In this document: positions 46,226 to 54,010 of the stretch, in pieces
Layout of the letters: each line of letters begins with the position of its first letter
Numbering within the stretch: the stretch's first letter is position 1
Source: Lapidilactobacillus dextrinicus DSM 20335
GTDB taxonomy: Bacteria; Bacillota; Bacilli; Lactobacillales; Lactobacillaceae
Assembly (NCBI RefSeq): GCF_001436095.1
Contig: NZ_AYYK01000022.1
Span: 40,377-104,376, forward strand
Direction: 5' to 3'
Length of the DNA stretch: 64,000 nucleotides
Program-made: the position numbers and the translations under genes
Notes under the pieces: model-generated
Seen by the model: the letters and a program-made list of their open reading frames with translations, nothing else
What the model was told of the DNA's origin: nothing
Database searches by the model: none

Positions 46226-48556
46226 ATGTTAGAGCTCAAGCATATTAAAAAGTACTATCATGTTGGCGATACCGTCACTAAAGCACAAGACGATGTTTCT
46301 GTTGCCTTTCGTGAAAAAGAATTCGTCGCCATTCTTGGTCCTAGTGGTTCTGGTAAAACCACCATGTTAAATATTATTGGTGGCTTGGATCGTTATGATT
46401 CTGGTGACCTCCTAATCAAAGGCAAGTCTACTAAAGGTTTTAAAGATGCAGATTGGGATGCTTATCGGAATAACTCGGTCGGCTTTATCTTCCAGTCTTA
46501 CAACTTAATTAGTCACTTAGGTATTATCGAAAACGTTGAAATGGGAATGACCTTAAGTGGTGTTCCTGCTGCCACTCGTCGTCAAAAAGCTGAGGAAGCT
46601 TTAATTCGCGTTGGCTTGAATCAACACATGCACAAAAAGATCAACCAATTATCCGGTGGTCAAATGCAACGTGTCGCTATTGCCCGAGCAATTGCCAGTG
46701 ATCCTGAAATTCTCTTAGCCGATGAACCAACCGGTGCTTTGGATTCAGAAACCAGTAACGAAATCATGCAACTCATCAAGGATCTTAGTAAGGAACGACT
46801 AGTGATCATGGTGACGCATAACCCTGAATTAGCTCATCAATATGCTGATCGCATTATTGAATTTGCTGATGGTAAAATTCAAAATGATTCTCATCCCCAC
46901 ATTGAAGGTGCTAAGGCTGACAACTTTAAGTTAACGCGTACCAAAATGAGTTACTGGACCGCTTTGAAACTTTCTTGGACTAATATTCGGACCAAAAAAG
47001 GAAGAACCTTCTTAACCGTTTTTGCATCAAGTATTGGGATTATCAGTATCGCCATCGTCTTAGCCCTATCCAATGGTTTTCAAAAGCAAATTGATAAAAC
47101 GCAATCTGAAGCAATGTCGTCAATGCCAATTACGATTTCTCAAGTTGGTTCTGACACCAGTGCAATGACCGGTACAACCACGAAGAAGTTCTCAAAGGCT
47201 GACACAGTAACCGCAGAAAAAAGTGACGCTGACAAAGCCCAACACGTTAATAAAATTACCAATAAATATATCAACTACGTTAAAGATATTCCTGCTAAAT
47301 ATACCAAGAACATCGCCATTACTTACGGCACTGGCATGAATCTTATTCGCCAAGTTGACGGCAAATATAAGACGGTTTCTTTCTCAAACAGTAATCCTGA
47401 TAGCCAAACTGTTGATACAGCGTCAATGATGGCAAATGCTACAGGTGTTGGCGGTTCCGTTTACCCAATCAATAGTGATGGTAAACAAACATTCTTGAAG
47501 ACTTACTACAAAGTCATCGCCGGTAACTATCCTAAGAGTGCCACAGATATTGTTTTAGTCGTTAATAAAGATAACAGTATTAATATCAACGCACTTAAGA
47601 ATCTTGGTATTTCAGTAAAAGAAAACGAAAAATTAGACTTCGATAAATTAGTTAGCACTACAGTCAAAGTAGTCGCTAATAACGACTACTACACAAAACT
47701 ACCAACGGGTAATTTCGTACCTGACAATAATTATGATGGTATGGCCACTAAAGCTAATACTAAAACCCTACGTGTGACTGGTATTATCCGCGTTAAATCT
47801 AAAAATAGTGATGGTTTATTAGCCAGTGGTGTAGCTTATAGCTCACAATTGACTAAGGAAGTTCTTAACACAAATAAAGATTCCGAAATTGTTAAAGCCC
47901 AAAAAGCAACCCCAACTAAAAATATTATGACTGGTCAAACAATGGACGCCTCAACTGCCAACGGTCTTTTGACGATGCTAGGTGGTTCTTCTAAACCAAC
48001 AACTATTCAGATTTACCCAACAACCTTCAAGGATAAAGATCATGTCTTGAACTATTTAGATAAATATAACAAAGGTAAAAATAAGAATGATAAAGTGATC
48101 TATACTGACCTTGCCGGTACCGTTTCTGACATGACGGGTGGCTTAATGGACGCCATTACTTACGTCTTGATTGCCTTTGCTGCTATCTCTTTAATTACAA
48201 GTATGATTATGATTTCTATCATCACTTACACTTCCGTAATTGAACGGACTAAAGAAATTGGTGTTCTCAAAGCTTTAGGTGCGCGTAAAAGAGATATTAC
48301 CCGTGTCTTTAATGCTGAAACCTTTATTCTCGGCTTCGGTGCTGGTCTCTTTGGGATTGCTGTCGCTTACTTGGCAACCTTCCCAATCAACAGTGTCCTA
48401 GCTAACGTAACAGGTTTGAACGGCGTTGCCGTACTCAATCCAATGCATGCCATTGTCTTAGTCCTTGTCAGCACTGTCTTAACCATTCTTGGTGGACACA
48501 TTCCAGCACGAATGGCCGCTAAGAAAGATGCAGCAATTGCTTTACGTTCCGAATAA
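46226..48556 (+). CDS. Fused ABC exporter, ATPase plus FtsX permease (MacB type)
   Basis: 776 residues. N-terminal ATPase (1-225): Walker A GPSGSGKTT, signature QLSGGQMQRVAIARAI, Walker B ILLADEPTGALD, H-loop VMVTHNPEL. The permease starts near 240 with one helix (FLTVFASSIGIISIAIVLALSNG), has a large extracellular domain (about 290-640, Lys/Asn/Thr-rich) and three C-terminal helices (VLIAFAAISLITSMIMISII and later). Such fused exporters remove or respond to antimicrobial peptides and other envelope-active drugs. The ATG follows GGGAG. Divergent MarR gene with boxes over the promoter. Own terminator. Confidence 0.93.
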   Translation: MLELKHIKKYYHVGDTVTKAQDDVSVAFREKEFVAILGPSGSGKTTMLNIIGGLDRYDSGDLLIKGKSTKGFKDADWDAYRNNSVGFIFQSYNLISHLGIIENVEMGMTLSGVPAATRRQKAEEALIRVGLNQHMHKKINQLSGGQMQRVAIARAIASDPEILLADEPTGALDSETSNEIMQLIKDLSKERLVIMVTHNPELAHQYADRIIEFADGKIQNDSHPHIEGAKADNFKLTRTKMSYWTALKLSWTNIRTKKGRTFLTVFASSIGIISIAIVLALSNGFQKQIDKTQSEAMSSMPITISQVGSDTSAMTGTTTKKFSKADTVTAEKSDADKAQHVNKITNKYINYVKDIPAKYTKNIAITYGTGMNLIRQVDGKYKTVSFSNSNPDSQTVDTASMMANATGVGGSVYPINSDGKQTFLKTYYKVIAGNYPKSATDIVLVVNKDNSININALKNLGISVKENEKLDFDKLVSTTVKVVANNDYYTKLPTGNFVPDNNYDGMATKANTKTLRVTGIIRVKSKNSDGLLASGVAYSSQLTKEVLNTNKDSEIVKAQKATPTKNIMTGQTMDASTANGLLTMLGGSSKPTTIQIYPTTFKDKDHVLNYLDKYNKGKNKNDKVIYTDLAGTVSDMTGGLMDAITYVLIAFAAISLITSMIMISIITYTSVIERTKEIGVLKALGARKRDITRVFNAETFILGFGAGLFGIAVAYLATFPINSVLANVTGLNGVAVLNPMHAIVLVLVSTVLTILGGHIPARMAAKKDAAIALRSE

Positions 48557-48567
48557 AACTAACTTGT

Positions 48568-48608
48568 AAAAAAAGATTGCCCTCCTAACAGGATGGGCGA
48601 TCTTTTTT
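48568..48608 (+). terminator. Terminator after the ABC exporter
   Basis: AAAAAAAGAT-GCCC-CCT paired with AGG-GGGC-ATCTTTTTTT, small loop AACA. Confidence 0.92.
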
Positions 48609-48632
48609 TGCTCTTTTCTAATTTTGTAGTTC

Positions 48633-48662
48633 TTGACGCTATTCTAGCGATCATGTTAGAAT
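48633..48662 (+). promoter_or_regulatory. Promoter of the attenuated GNAT gene
   Basis: TTGACG (48633-48638), 18 bp, TGT-TAGAAT (-10 at 48657-48662). Start expected near 48669, just before the first hairpin strand. Confidence 0.75.
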
Positions 48663-48668
48663 AACGGC

Positions 48669-48850
48669 AATAAGCAGAAGATCTTTAACAGAAGGGTGGT
48701 CGTGATTTTAAGTAACTGATTTTAGATTAATCTAAAATAGGGCACAAGGTTATTTAGTATACCTTGATGCAGTTACTTAAAATTCAAGGCCGACCCTTCT
48801 GCTTAGTTAAACTAGCAGAAGCGTGAGTTAAGTTCACCTTCTGTTTTTTT
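48669..48850 (+). promoter_or_regulatory. Transcription attenuator leader of the GNAT gene
   Basis: Region 1 (48689-48718, CAGAAGGGTGG...) pairs with region 2 (48770-48801, ...CCGACCCTTCTG), helped by TAAGCAGAAG (48671-48680). Region 2 CTTCTGCTTAG (48796-48806) can instead pair with region 3 CTAGCAGAAG (48812-48821), and region 3 CAGAAG-GTGA can pair with region 4 TCAC-CTTCTG (48834-48843) followed by T7, a terminator. Two small hairpins sit inside the 1:2 loop. A short ORF with Shine-Dalgarno overlaps region 1. This is the classic 1:2 / 2:3 / 3:4 logic of ribosome-mediated attenuation. Confidence 0.78.
48702..48719 (+). CDS. Putative attenuator leader peptide MILSN
   Basis: GTG ATT TTA AGT AAC TGA. 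AGAAGG lies six bases before the GTG. An in-frame GTG at 48696 would give MVVILSN, but it abuts the ribosome site. The whole ORF lies in strand 1 of the attenuator, so a stalled ribosome would mask that strand. Confidence 0.5.
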   Translation: MILSN

Positions 48851-48904
48851 GTGCCTTATTTTAGACTAACAATTCGCAAACTAAAACAAATAAGGAGTCA
48901 TACC

Positions 48905-49444
48905 ATGACAAAATTAATAACCAACAGAATGATCTTACGAAATTTCCAACTATCTGACGCACCATCTGTTTATCAGTACGCTAAAAATCCGCACGTCGGT
49001 CCAATTGCGGGATGGCCGGTCCACACAAGTATCGAAAATTCGCGCTACTATATTGAAAATTATTTTATTAGTCCGCATATTTTTGCGATTACCCTTCAAG
49101 CTAATCCTGAAGAAGTCATCGGTTTAGTTGGACTAGAATTAGTTGACGAAGGCAACGGCAAACCTTTTATGAAGTCTGGTGAAGCTGAAATTAGTTATTG
49201 GCTCGGTGAACCATTTTGGGGACAAGGCTTAATGCCTGAAGCTATCCAAGCCGTTGTTAATTATGGTTTTGAAAAATGTCAGCTGCAAAGTATTTGGTGT
49301 GGTTACAAAGACGGCAATAATCAATCTAAAAGAGCGCAAGAAAAGCAAGGTTTTAAATACGACCATACTGTTGAACACATGTACAACCCCGTCTTAGATG
49401 AATATATCATTGAGCACTTTACCAAACTAACTCGAGTTCAATAA
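48905..49444 (+). CDS. GNAT acetyltransferase, RimJ/RimL-like, under attenuation
   Basis: 179 residues. The N-terminal TKLITNRMILRNFQLSDAPSVYQYAKNPHV is the RimL/RimJ form, with ISYWLGEPFWGQGLMPEAIQAVVNYGFE as acetyl-CoA motif A and NNQSKRAQEKQGFKYD as motif B. Substrates in this group range from ribosomal protein N-termini to antibiotics and amino acids. ATG 48905 follows AAGGAG by seven bases; the longer open frame (from 48851) begins inside the terminator and is not used. The attenuator leader ending 55 bp upstream suggests induction by slow or blocked translation. Single gene between terminators. Confidence 0.9.
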   Translation: MTKLITNRMILRNFQLSDAPSVYQYAKNPHVGPIAGWPVHTSIENSRYYIENYFISPHIFAITLQANPEEVIGLVGLELVDEGNGKPFMKSGEAEISYWLGEPFWGQGLMPEAIQAVVNYGFEKCQLQSIWCGYKDGNNQSKRAQEKQGFKYDHTVEHMYNPVLDEYIIEHFTKLTRVQ

Positions 49445-49447
49445 AAT

Positions 49448-49496
49448 AAAAAGGTAGCCTTGAAAGTAAATTTGCTTTTTAAGGCTACCTTTTTTA
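49448..49496. terminator. Bidirectional terminator
   Basis: AAAAAGGTAGCCTT paired with AAGGCTACCTTTTTT; loop of about 19 bases. It lies between the converging GNAT and TMEM175 genes. Confidence 0.9.
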
Positions 49497-50162
49497 ATTT
49501 TGTTTACGTGCTACATTAGCTGCTGCATTTTCAATAAGTGCCTTTTCATGATATTTTTTAATTGTAGCGTTTAAGCGAACATAAGCGTAAAAATGGAAAA
49601 TAATGCCACAACCTAACAAGATACCACCCAATGAATTTGAAAAAAGCGTTACGATAATAGCTGCAAAATAAATCGCCACACTACGGATCGGATCATATTC
49701 TACTCTTTCGTAAAAATCAGTGTTAACTTTCTTATTGCGTAATTCAGGATGCTCATGCAAATATCGATAAATCACAAAAAACATTGCTGAAGCAATTAAA
49801 GCAACAACATCATAAACAATTAAAGCAACTTTTAAATCTGTTCGATTCATAGTAGTCAATGTATTAGCTACCAGTGACATTGGATAATCAATTAAAGTAA
49901 TGACAAATAACAAAATCAAATTAATCACATTCATATTACGATCAATCTTCTTAAACAAGCCGAAAAAATCATGATGAAACAACCAAAGTGTCCCTACATA
50001 AAAATAAGAAAAAGCATACGATAAAAGAATCGGCCACTGATTAATCAACGCTTGTCCTAAATGGCCGACTTGATAATCGGGAACTTGAAACTGTAAAACT
50101 AAAATTGTAATTAGAATGGCAAAAATACCATCACTAAATGCTTGAAATCGACTGATACTCAT
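49494..50162 (-). CDS. TMEM175 family potassium channel-like protein
   Basis: 222 residues, six membrane helices. The N-terminal signature RFQAFSDGIFAILITILVLQFQVP is the RxxxFSDG filter-helix motif of TMEM175. Bacterial members form tetrameric K+-permeable channels. Helices follow at about 37-57, 77-99, 112-132, 165-184 and 190-207. The C-terminus is basic. Start ATG behind GGAAGTG. The physiological role in lactobacilli is unknown. Confidence 0.92.
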   Translation of the reverse strand: MSISRFQAFSDGIFAILITILVLQFQVPDYQVGHLGQALINQWPILLSYAFSYFYVGTLWLFHHDFFGLFKKIDRNMNVINLILLFVITLIDYPMSLVANTLTTMNRTDLKVALIVYDVVALIASAMFFVIYRYLHEHPELRNKKVNTDFYERVEYDPIRSVAIYFAAIIVTLFSNSLGGILLGCGIIFHFYAYVRLNATIKKYHEKALIENAAANVARKQN

Positions 50163-50351
50163 ATTGCATCACTTCCGCGGTTTAATTTACACTTCTTATC
50201 TTAGCATAGACAAACCAACGCGTATACGAATCCTGGATTCAAGGTGCTCTGCTAAACAATGATCGCTGTTCTAAATAAATCGTCATATTTTAATCACAGA
50301 ATGATCCGACAACTTGCAAAATTGCCGCATACTTCTTTCAAATACTGGCAG

Positions 50352-50626
50352 TATAGTAATAACCATAGAAAGTTATTAAGAGGTGATGCACATGACTAAT
50401 ACAGCCGATGATTTTCTAGTCAGCGCAACTGAAAATCCTTAGGCACCTGATCTGAATTAATTGCTAGTTTTCTTCATTTTATTCCTCCCCTTAAAATGAA
50501 ACTTAAACATCTAACAGCCCCCTCTGTTAGATGTCTCCTTATAATCAGAATTGCCCGTTCTGATTAATACCCAAAAATATATCTATCCTTCCGACTCATC
50601 CTGTTTGCCCACAGGATGAGTTTTTT
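50352..50626 (+). ncRNA. Candidate small RNA with C-rich loops and a 16-codon ORF
   Basis: A -10 TATAGT (50352-50357; -35 unclear) precedes a stretch with hairpins GATTTTC/GAAAATC (about 50409-50437), CATCTAACAG/CTGTTAGATG (50508-50533, loop CCCCCT), TAATCAGAA/TTCTGATTA (50542-50566, loop TTGCCCG) and the terminator ACTCATCCTGT/ACAGGATGAGT (50594-50621, loop TTGCCC) with T6. The open segment TTCCTCCCCTT (about 50482-50492) is complementary to Shine-Dalgarno sequences. The neighbouring genes are on the other strand, so this would be a free-standing transcript. Confidence 0.5.
50392..50442 (+). CDS. Possible 16-residue peptide MTNTADDFLVSATENP
   Basis: ATG with AGAGGTG six bases ahead, 16 codons, TAG stop. 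Acidic, no membrane helix. It lies in the candidate small RNA. Whether it is made is unknown; the good ribosome site is the only support. Confidence 0.4.
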   Translation: MTNTADDFLVSATENP

Positions 50627-50668
50627 ATTGTTGTTAAGGGATAAAATTTTATAGACCCAATTCAACTT

Positions 50669-51316
50669 TTACGCCACTGTGATTCTCTTTAGCAATTGTC
50701 CTAAAACATGTCGTTCCCAAAAAATAATGAAAGGACCCGAACCAAATGCTACAATAATCGTCACTAAACCAAAATGACCGTGTACTAAAACCGCAATCAT
50801 CATAGCCGTGACATCTTGTATAATTCTAATGAGTCGATAGTTTTTACAGTGTGAGACTTTCAAAATCATCGGCGTAATGGCATCATAGGGCGAAATACCG
50901 ACGTCAGCAACCAGATACATCGTTAAACCAAACGTGAAAACTAAAAGACCCAAAAAAGCCAACAAAATTTGAAGCCATAATGAATTAGGCGTTGGTAAGT
51001 TTTTCAACAAAATGAGATTAAAAAATTGAATTTCATAACCAACTAAAGCCATATTAAAAATAGTACCTATCCCAATTAAGTGACGATCAACGAAAAATAC
51101 CACGATTAAAATACCTAAATTCAATAGCAGTTGATAAGGGCCTAATTGCCAACCTAATAATTGGGAAACACCTAAATTCATCGCTGAATAAGGATCCATC
51201 CCTAAATTAGAAGCCAGTAAAATCGTAGCTCCTAACGCAAAAATTAATACCCCGATTAAAGACATGATTGAACGTCGCCCGATTTCGCGATAACTTCTCT
51301 TACTTACAGTTGGCAT
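50669..51316 (-). CDS. YczE/YyaS/YitT family membrane protein
   Basis: 215 residues, five membrane helices. Family marks: LIGVLIFALGATILLASNLGMDPYSAMNLGVSQLLG at about 20-55, VFFVDRHLIGIGTIFNMALVGY at about 75-97, and the second repeat GLTMYLVADVGISPYDAITPMIL. The two halves (GMDPYSA and GISPYDA) are an internal repeat. Function not known; family members occur with surfactin-type genes and transport. Start ATG 51316 with AGAGGA ahead. Together with the reductase 35 nt upstream it forms an operon. Confidence 0.87.
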   Translation of the reverse strand: MPTVSKRSYREIGRRSIMSLIGVLIFALGATILLASNLGMDPYSAMNLGVSQLLGWQLGPYQLLLNLGILIVVFFVDRHLIGIGTIFNMALVGYEIQFFNLILLKNLPTPNSLWLQILLAFLGLLVFTFGLTMYLVADVGISPYDAITPMILKVSHCKNYRLIRIIQDVTAMMIAVLVHGHFGLVTIIVAFGSGPFIIFWERHVLGQLLKRITVA

Positions 51317-51351
51317 TAGTATTCCTCTTTTCAACAGTCACTCGTAATCTT

Positions 51352-51900
51352 TTATTCGTGCTGATCAGTTCTAAGATACGTTAGATAAGCAAAGTTATTA
51401 ACTTTATGAGCCGATTGTAATTGAAAAACATGCTGATCAATCGCCCCAGTAAATAATGGAATACCGGAATCAATTAAAACCGGTACAATCGTAATTTGAT
51501 AACTATCAATCAAATCAGCATTTATTAACGGTGCCAATAAACTGCTACCGCCAATAATCCAAATATCTTTTCCGGGTTGATTTTTTAATTGTTGTACCAA
51601 GTCAACCACACTCATATTTACAAAATGACGTTGAGGAATAGCGGGCTGATCCAGATGCGTCGTTAAAATATAACTTTCCTGATCAACATAGGGATACACA
51701 TCAGGCGATAATTCATTAACGACTTGATCATAAGTCGTCCGTCCCATGACCACAGTGTCGACACCAGCCATTAATCGATCATAAGCATCGTCAACATCGT
51801 CGTGAGTACGATTAAATTCCAAAAAATCAATTGAGCCATCTGTGCGGGCAATATAACCATCTAAACTCTGGGCGATAAATAGAATTACTTTACGAGCCAT
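51352..51900 (-). CDS. Dihydrofolate reductase-like (RibD C-terminal domain) protein
   Basis: 182 residues. Begins ARKVILFIAQSLDGYIARTDGSIDFLE, has VDTVVMGRTTYDQVVNE and KDIWIIGGSSLLAPLINADLIDSYQITIVPVLIDSGIPLF, the pattern of the YwjB/YyaP group of NADPH-dependent reductases. It is not the housekeeping FolA. Substrate unknown. ATG 51900 is preferred; ATG 51912 directly abuts the ribosome site. It lies upstream of the YczE gene on the same strand. Confidence 0.87.
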   Translation of the reverse strand: MARKVILFIAQSLDGYIARTDGSIDFLEFNRTHDDVDDAYDRLMAGVDTVVMGRTTYDQVVNELSPDVYPYVDQESYILTTHLDQPAIPQRHFVNMSVVDLVQQLKNQPGKDIWIIGGSSLLAPLINADLIDSYQITIVPVLIDSGIPLFTGAIDQHVFQLQSAHKVNNFAYLTYLRTDQHE

Positions 51901-51996
51901 TATTATCACCATCCTTTAATCCTTATTCTAGCAAAACGCTTAAAGTAATACCCCTTTTAACAACGCGCTACCATCATGATCTTTATGCCGACCTAA

Positions 51997-52027
51997 CAAA
52001 AAAACACCTCTAGTGTTAGAGGTGTTT
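51997..52027 (-). terminator. Terminator after the TDT channel gene
   Basis: AAACACCTCTA/TAGAGGTGTTT hairpin with loop GTGT, then T7 on the minus strand. Confidence 0.9.
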
Positions 52028-52044
52028 AAACTGTTATTTTTTAA

Positions 52045-53043
52045 TTAGTGGCTAGGATGTTGACTAATGGTCTTTTTGACTTGTGATCCTTGGAAATATT
52101 CACTAACTAGTCCGCGCATAAAATGTAAATAGTGACCTAAAACAAACAAAATTACCACGACCGCAACAATTAATTCAATGTAAGCTAATCCAGTCAACAC
52201 CGGTGTTAAAGCTGCATTAGGGAATCGTTTCAACAAGGTGAACAAACCTGTTGCCGAAATAACCAGTGGGAATGTAAAGGCTGCAAAACTTGGGAAGAAA
52301 TGTAAAAGTGAATGCTTAGCAGAAATATAAATGCGTGCCATAGTTAATAGTGTGGATAAATATAAAACTTGGGCAAGAATGCCCAAACCAATAGCAAAAG
52401 CAACGTTGATTTCAGTAAAAGTATTGAGATAACCAGTCAAACAAAGTGATGCCGGCGCTGCAACAATTGTAATGAACGGCAAGACACCTTCATTCATCTC
52501 ATGATGCTTTACTAAACGATAAATGACAATAGGTAATAAAATAACATAAAGTCCTAGTGCAAGATATAATAATGCTTGGCCAATGCTAGGAATAAATTGA
52601 CTAGCTGTTACTGGTGCGACACCAAAACCAACAAATGTTACGAACCAACTAGGATAAACATGTTCAAGACCAACGGCCGGCTTAATTAAATGCAAGTATA
52701 CAAAAACAGCTGTGATGGTCAATTGAACAACAATTGCTGCACACCAAAGAACCAATGCAAAAGTATGGAAGCCCCAGTTCCCCCAATAAGTTGCAATGAC
52801 CATTAATCCCATTGTAAATGTCGGTAATGTTGCTGCTGAAATTGGATTGGTAATCTCTTTAACAGCGTGATTGAAGGTTAAGACAACTTTCACTAGGACG
52901 AAAAACATTAAAATCATACTCAAAACACCTAAAAATGTTCCGATAGGCTTCATTTGTAGACTAATAAATAAATTGCCCAGTGAAGCAATACCTAAAATCA
53001 TGCCACAAATTGCCATAGGTAATTTTTTCAAAATTGTTGTCAT
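52045..53043 (-). CDS. TDT family anion channel/transporter (TehA/SLAC1 fold)
   Basis: 332 residues, ten membrane helices. N-terminal LKKLPMAICGMILGIASLGNLF (P-x-x-x-x-G-x-x-x-G-x-x-x-L-G-N), then FTMGLMVIATYWGNWGFHTFALVLWCAAIVVQL and VYPSWFVTFVGFGVAPVTASQFIP are the TDT signatures. The group contains tellurite resistance TehA and malate transporter Mae1. Ligand unknown. It has a good promoter and a divergent LysR regulator, which probably controls it. Start ATG behind AAGGGGA. Confidence 0.92.
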   Translation of the reverse strand: MTTILKKLPMAICGMILGIASLGNLFISLQMKPIGTFLGVLSMILMFFVLVKVVLTFNHAVKEITNPISAATLPTFTMGLMVIATYWGNWGFHTFALVLWCAAIVVQLTITAVFVYLHLIKPAVGLEHVYPSWFVTFVGFGVAPVTASQFIPSIGQALLYLALGLYVILLPIVIYRLVKHHEMNEGVLPFITIVAAPASLCLTGYLNTFTEINVAFAIGLGILAQVLYLSTLLTMARIYISAKHSLLHFFPSFAAFTFPLVISATGLFTLLKRFPNAALTPVLTGLAYIELIVAVVVILFVLGHYLHFMRGLVSEYFQGSQVKKTISQHPSH

Positions 53044-53077
53044 ATTTTTCCCCTTAAATGTTGTTTTGATAACACTA

Positions 53078-53139
53078 ATTTTAGAATCATAAACTTAATA
53101 AGTCAAACTAGCATTTTTTATTGTTATAATAAGAATAAC
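53078..53139. promoter_or_regulatory. Divergent promoters with LysR box between TDT and LysR genes
   Basis: Minus strand: TTGACT (53106-53101), 17 bp, TAAAAT (53083-53078) for the TDT gene. Plus strand: -10 TATAAT (53125-53130) for the LysR gene. GTTAT-N7-ATAAC (53123-53139) matches the T-N11-A LysR pattern and covers the plus -10, as for an autorepressed regulator. Confidence 0.65.
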
Positions 53140-53167
53140 TAATATTGGATTGTGAGGAAAATAAATC

Positions 53168-54010
53168 ATGAACACTGAACTACTCACTTTTATCTATGTC
53201 TATGAAAGTCATAGTTTCTCTATTGCAGCTCGGGAATTATTCGTCACCCAACCGACCGTTTCTCTACGAATTAGTCAGCTTGAAAAGGAATTAGGCACTG
53301 ACTTATTCGTGCGAACAAATCGCCATGACATTACACCAACCAACGCTGGTAAACTTCTCTATAAACAAGCGATTCAATTGCGCCAACTATGGCAAAATAC
53401 ACGCGACGAAATTCGTTATGTTGATAATCGGGATCAACATCTAATTAGGATTGGACTTTCGCAAACGTTAGCTGAAACCATCATGACCAGTTTTGTTACC
53501 CAAATACAGAATCAGTTTAATAACTTCGATTGGAATATTACCGTTGATAATTCTGATACAGTATCTAAACTCATGGCACAAAAAAAGTTAGACATCGGCA
53601 TTATCGAAAAGCCGATTCTAACTGATACCAACACTATCACTAGAAAAGAAATCGCCCCAGATCAACTGGTCCGAATTGGAAAAAATACCGGTACTTGGCT
53701 AATCCGTGAACAAGGATCTGGCATTGAACACTATACAAGATTATATTTGCGCGAAGCAGATATTATGCCGCAACACACAATTGTCTTAAACCGCAATGAC
53801 CTTATCCGTGAATTAGTTGATCAAGGACTTGGCGAAACTATTGTCTCTAAAAGCATTTTGCCAAAAAATTACCCTTATCAAGAATTGGGCCCCCACTTTG
53901 TTCGGGCGCTATATTTATTGCATTTGAATAACTTTGACAAGAACATTTTAAATGTTATTTCACCACTATTATTAAAATTAGTTGCCCAAACTTATCGTGA
54001 TGTTAAATAG
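53168..54010 (+). CDS. LysR family regulator
   Basis: 280 residues. N-terminal HTH: ELLTFIYVYESHSFSIAARELFVTQPTVSLRISQLEKELGTDLFVRTNRHDITPTNAG (4-61). The effector domain is shorter than usual (LysR family about 300). It is divergent from the TDT transporter with a LysR box between them, so control of that gene by a small anion is likely. ATG behind GTGAGGA. The 3' end overlaps the opposing GNAT gene by eight bases. Confidence 0.93.
   Translation: MNTELLTFIYVYESHSFSIAARELFVTQPTVSLRISQLEKELGTDLFVRTNRHDITPTNAGKLLYKQAIQLRQLWQNTRDEIRYVDNRDQHLIRIGLSQTLAETIMTSFVTQIQNQFNNFDWNITVDNSDTVSKLMAQKKLDIGIIEKPILTDTNTITRKEIAPDQLVRIGKNTGTWLIREQGSGIEHYTRLYLREADIMPQHTIVLNRNDLIRELVDQGLGETIVSKSILPKNYPYQELGPHFVRALYLLHLNNFDKNILNVISPLLLKLVAQTYRDVK

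Noticed and set aside
48669..48850. 6S RNA or T-box as explanation of the leader
   Set aside because: No T-box bulge (GGTGGNACC) and no single long closed stem joining both ends; strands 1-4 fit attenuation better.
50462..50533. Minus-strand mini-ORF MFKFHFKGRNKMKKTSN with strong Shine-Dalgarno GGGGAGG inside
   Set aside because: The ribosome site is the complement of the C-rich segment of the candidate small RNA; 17 codons and no promoter on that strand. Kept only as a possible alternative reading.
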